From NCBI GenBank assembly GCA_020346965.1, contig CP070793.1:467767-474746 (forward strand): a DNA stretch of 6,980 bases, given 5' to 3'. Of this stretch, positions 5,025 through 6,980 are shown one piece after another. Position numbers and translations under genes: made by a program. Position 1 is the first letter of the stretch; each line of letters opens with the position of its first letter. The stretch comes from Chloroflexota bacterium (lineage in GTDB: Bacteria; Chloroflexota; Dehalococcoidia; GIF9; AB-539-J10). Under the pieces are notes generated by a model. That model was not told where the DNA came from, made no database searches, and was given only the letters and a program-made list of their open reading frames with translations.

Positions 5025-6104
5025 GTGCACTTAGTTAAGAAGACTCCCTTTAATCAGATACACCACGACCTGAAGGCCAGGATGACGGATTTTGCTGGTT
5101 GGGAGCTGCCTCTGTGGTTCACGTCCGTTCTGGAGGAGCATAATGCAGTTCGCTCTCGGGCAGGTATGTTCGACGTTTCTCACATGGGCAGGGTGTTGGT
5201 AAGTGGCAAGAAGGCCAGCCGGTTTCTCGACAGGGTACTGACCAGGTCGGTCCGTAGGTTAGGAATAGGTACCTCGCAGTTGTGTCTCATGTGTAGGGAG
5301 GACGGCGGCATCCTAGATGATCTGTGGGTCTACCATGTGGGGGGCGATGAGTACCTGCTGGTCTGGAACGCCGGAGATACTGAGCGGAAGCTTAACTGGT
5401 TATTTCGCTGGTCAGAATCGGACGCTGATATCACAATCAAGAGCACCTCGGACGATACGGCTATGGTGGCGGTTCAGGGTCCGGCTGTCTACCAGCTAGA
5501 CAGCATGAGAAACCTTTGCAGTCTGCCGCGCTTCGGACACACCCGAGCCAAAGTGGACAAGGTGGAGGTGTTTGGGGCCAGGACCGGCTACACCGGGGAG
5601 GACGGTTTTGAGCTTATGAGCAGTACGGCAGACGCTTCGCATCTATGGCGGGTTCTCATGGATCAAGGTGTGAAGCCTTGCGGTCTGGGAGCGCGCGACA
5701 TATTACGACTGGAGGCGGGCATGATGTTGTCGGGCCAGGACTTTGATGCCGGCACAAATCCCTTTGAAGCCGGCCTGGCTTGGTTAGTGGATTTCAACGG
5801 AAGTGACTTCATCGGTAAGACATCTTTGCTTGAGATCAGGCGTCGGGGCATTAAACGCAAGATTGTTGGCTTCAAGATCGAGGGGCGGGGTATAGCTCGT
5901 TCAGGCTACTCCATCTTTAAGTCAAGTAAGGAAGTGGGCAACGTTACAAGCGGTGGATATGCGCCAGCTCTGGGCGTAAGCGTCGGTCTGGGTTACGTTC
6001 CCGTGGAGCTGTCACGCATAGGCACTGGAATCGACATACTCATTCGTGGCAAAATGGTTTCGGCACAGATAGTTGATAGGAGATTCTACAAGAAAGGGGG
6101 ATAG
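5025..6104 (+). CDS. gcvT: Glycine cleavage system T protein (aminomethyltransferase)
   Basis: GcvT transfers the one-carbon unit from the aminomethyl-lipoyl arm of GcvH to tetrahydrofolate, giving 5,10-methylenetetrahydrofolate and ammonia in the cytoplasm. From the GTG at 5025 the protein has 359 residues, the usual family length, and begins MHLVKKTPFNQIHHDL as expected for the family. Conserved stretches are DFAGWELPL (residues 22-30), AGMFDVSHMGR (46-56), GARTGYTGEDGFEL (184-197) and DILRLEAGMMLSGQD (225-239), followed by the C-terminal barrel domain to the end. AGGAA (5012-5016) lies 8 nt upstream. The frame stays open back to a TTG at 4962, but that codon is inside the riboswitch terminator stem and the added residues have no family counterpart, so it is rejected as start. 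The stop is one base before the gcvH ATG. Confidence 0.96.
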   Translation: MHLVKKTPFNQIHHDLKARMTDFAGWELPLWFTSVLEEHNAVRSRAGMFDVSHMGRVLVSGKKASRFLDRVLTRSVRRLGIGTSQLCLMCREDGGILDDLWVYHVGGDEYLLVWNAGDTERKLNWLFRWSESDADITIKSTSDDTAMVAVQGPAVYQLDSMRNLCSLPRFGHTRAKVDKVEVFGARTGYTGEDGFELMSSTADASHLWRVLMDQGVKPCGLGARDILRLEAGMMLSGQDFDAGTNPFEAGLAWLVDFNGSDFIGKTSLLEIRRRGIKRKIVGFKIEGRGIARSGYSIFKSSKEVGNVTSGGYAPALGVSVGLGYVPVELSRIGTGIDILIRGKMVSAQIVDRRFYKKGG

Positions 6105-6105
6105 A

Positions 6106-6507
6106 ATGAATCCGAAGGAATACAAATATACGCGGGAGCATGAGTGGATCTGCCCTGAGTCTGAGAATAAGGGCAAGATCGGACTCACGAAGTATGCGGA
6201 GAATCAGTTAGGAGATATTGTCTTCCTGGACTTGCCAGCACCCGGCACTCAAGTTCAGCAATTCGAGAAGATAGGAGAAGTAGAGTCAGTCAAGGCAGTT
6301 ACGGATTTGTTCTCACCGGCCAGTGGCAAAGTGATTGAAATCAATACCAAGACCGTTGATAGCCCCAATCTGGTTAACGAAGACCCGTATGGGGCAGGCT
6401 GGTTGGTCAGGTTGGAAATTGGTGAACCTTCAGAACTTGATGCATTGATGAACAGCGACGCCTATGATGACTACGTAGACTCGCTGTCGGGAGAAAGCTC
6501 AGGGTGA
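6106..6507 (+). CDS. gcvH: Glycine cleavage system H protein
   Basis: GcvH is the lipoyl carrier that shuttles the aminomethyl group from the P protein to GcvT and the reduced arm to the L protein. The 133-residue product has the family opening YKYTREHEW (residues 6-14), then IGLTKYAENQLGDIVFLDLP (25-44), and the lipoylation site E-S-V-K-A with Lys63 in GEVESVKAVTDLFSPASG. It continues with VNEDPYGAGWLVRLE and the C-terminal helix. All parts of a full-length H protein are present. The ATG at 6106 is preferred because AAAGGGGG (6093-6100) sits 5 nt upstream and it follows the gcvT stop by one base; an upstream in-frame TTG at 6073 lies inside gcvT. It needs lipoylation by enzymes encoded elsewhere. 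Confidence 0.97.
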   Translation: MNPKEYKYTREHEWICPESENKGKIGLTKYAENQLGDIVFLDLPAPGTQVQQFEKIGEVESVKAVTDLFSPASGKVIEINTKTVDSPNLVNEDPYGAGWLVRLEIGEPSELDALMNSDAYDDYVDSLSGESSG

Positions 6508-6514
6508 GCAAAAG

Positions 6515-6980
6515 ATGAAAGCGACATCGTCACCTTATCTGCCCAATACGGATGCTGACCGCAGCGCCATGCTCCGTGAGATTGGAGCCGCCTCCGTTGA
6601 CGAGTTGTTTCAAGATATACCTGAGAAGCTGCGTCACACCCAATTCAGTCTACCTGCCCCTATGTCAGAGCTCGAACTGAAACGGGAACTCCGTCAATTA
6701 GCTGAGAGTAATGCGAATCTGGAGGATTATGCGTGTTTCCTGGGCGCGGGCAGTTACCGCCACTTTGCTCCTTCTGTAGTTGGTCATATCATCGGGCGAA
6801 GCGAATTCTATACGGCCTATACTCCGTATCAGGCCGAAGTCAGTCAGGGAACGCTGCAACCGATCTACGAGTATCAGTCCCTCGTCTGTCAACTTACCGG
6901 CATGGAAGTGAGTAACGCCGGGATGTATGACGGCAGCACTGCCGCAGCTGAGGCGGCAGTCATGGCATGCATAGTGAACA
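6515..6980 (+). CDS. gcvPA: Glycine dehydrogenase (decarboxylating) subunit 1, 3' end outside window
   Basis: This is the N-terminal half-subunit of the split P protein, which with GcvPB decarboxylates glycine and loads the residue onto GcvH. The frame is open from ATG 6515 to the window edge, 155 complete codons. It reads SPYLPNTDADRSAMLREIG at the start, then DELFQDIP, FLGAGSYRHFAP, SEFYTAYTPYQAEVSQGTLQ, YEYQSLVCQLTGMEVSNAGM and YDGSTAAAEAAVMA, all characteristic of subunit 1. The PLP-binding lysine is normally in subunit 2 and is not expected here. GGTGA (6503-6507), overlapping the gcvH stop, serves as ribosome binding site 7 nt upstream. The 7-nt gap to gcvH indicates one operon. The order gcvT-gcvH-gcvPA predicts gcvPB next, just right of the window. 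Confidence 0.96.
   Translation, partial: MKATSSPYLPNTDADRSAMLREIGAASVDELFQDIPEKLRHTQFSLPAPMSELELKRELRQLAESNANLEDYACFLGAGSYRHFAPSVVGHIIGRSEFYTAYTPYQAEVSQGTLQPIYEYQSLVCQLTGMEVSNAGMYDGSTAAAEAAVMACIVN

Overview
The window reads as chromosomal bacterial DNA with four blocks: the end of an ABC-2 exporter operon (+ strand), a decayed gene tail (+), two secreted or lipoprotein genes (- strand), and the start of a glycine cleavage operon under a tandem glycine riboswitch (+). The likely host is a Chloroflexota bacterium of the Dehalococcoidia type. This rests on the lipoprotein built from a bacterial (InlB-B/Flg_new-like) repeat plus a CAP domain, the separate gcvPA subunit gene, and the overall look of the proteins. 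It is an inference, not a proof. No tRNA, rRNA, CRISPR array, transposase or phage gene was seen.

Layout. Positions 1-897 encode an ABC ATPase that enters from the left edge without its start. It overlaps by 4 nt (ATGA) a six-helix ABC-2 permease (894-1670). Immediately after the permease stop lies a reading frame of about 80 codons (1675-1926) that looks like the C-terminal tail of a class I SAM-dependent methyltransferase with no N-terminal part, probably a deletion remnant. Two genes on the - strand follow, a CAP-domain lipoprotein (2719 to 1934) and a metzincin-like, cysteine-rich metalloprotease (4380 to 3055). They are separated by 335 nt that hold a near-consensus promoter for the CAP gene and a long imperfect inverted repeat just past the protease stop. 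From about 4381 to 4757 lies a divergent control region. At 4757-4972 there is a two-aptamer glycine riboswitch followed by a perfect 9-bp intrinsic terminator. Then come gcvT (5025-6104), gcvH (6106-6507) and the first 155 codons of gcvPA (6515 to the window end).

How the genes work together. GcvPA with GcvPB (expected just outside the window) decarboxylates glycine, GcvH carries the aminomethyl group on lipoyl-lysine, and GcvT moves the one-carbon unit to tetrahydrofolate with release of ammonia. The riboswitch senses glycine and presumably sets terminator read-through into this operon. The two - strand genes both code for exported proteins and may be part of an extracytoplasmic proteolytic or surface repertoire, but nothing links them functionally to the flanking operons. 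The ABC pair is an export module of unknown substrate.

The window is mostly well-understood biology. The least ordinary items are the metzincin-like lipoprotein with an eight-cysteine cluster directly before its zinc site and Asp in place of the usual motif Gly, the methyltransferase tail abutting the ABC operon, and the large unexplained stem-loop at 2982-3027. I did not find convincing evidence of a wholly new multi-gene system.
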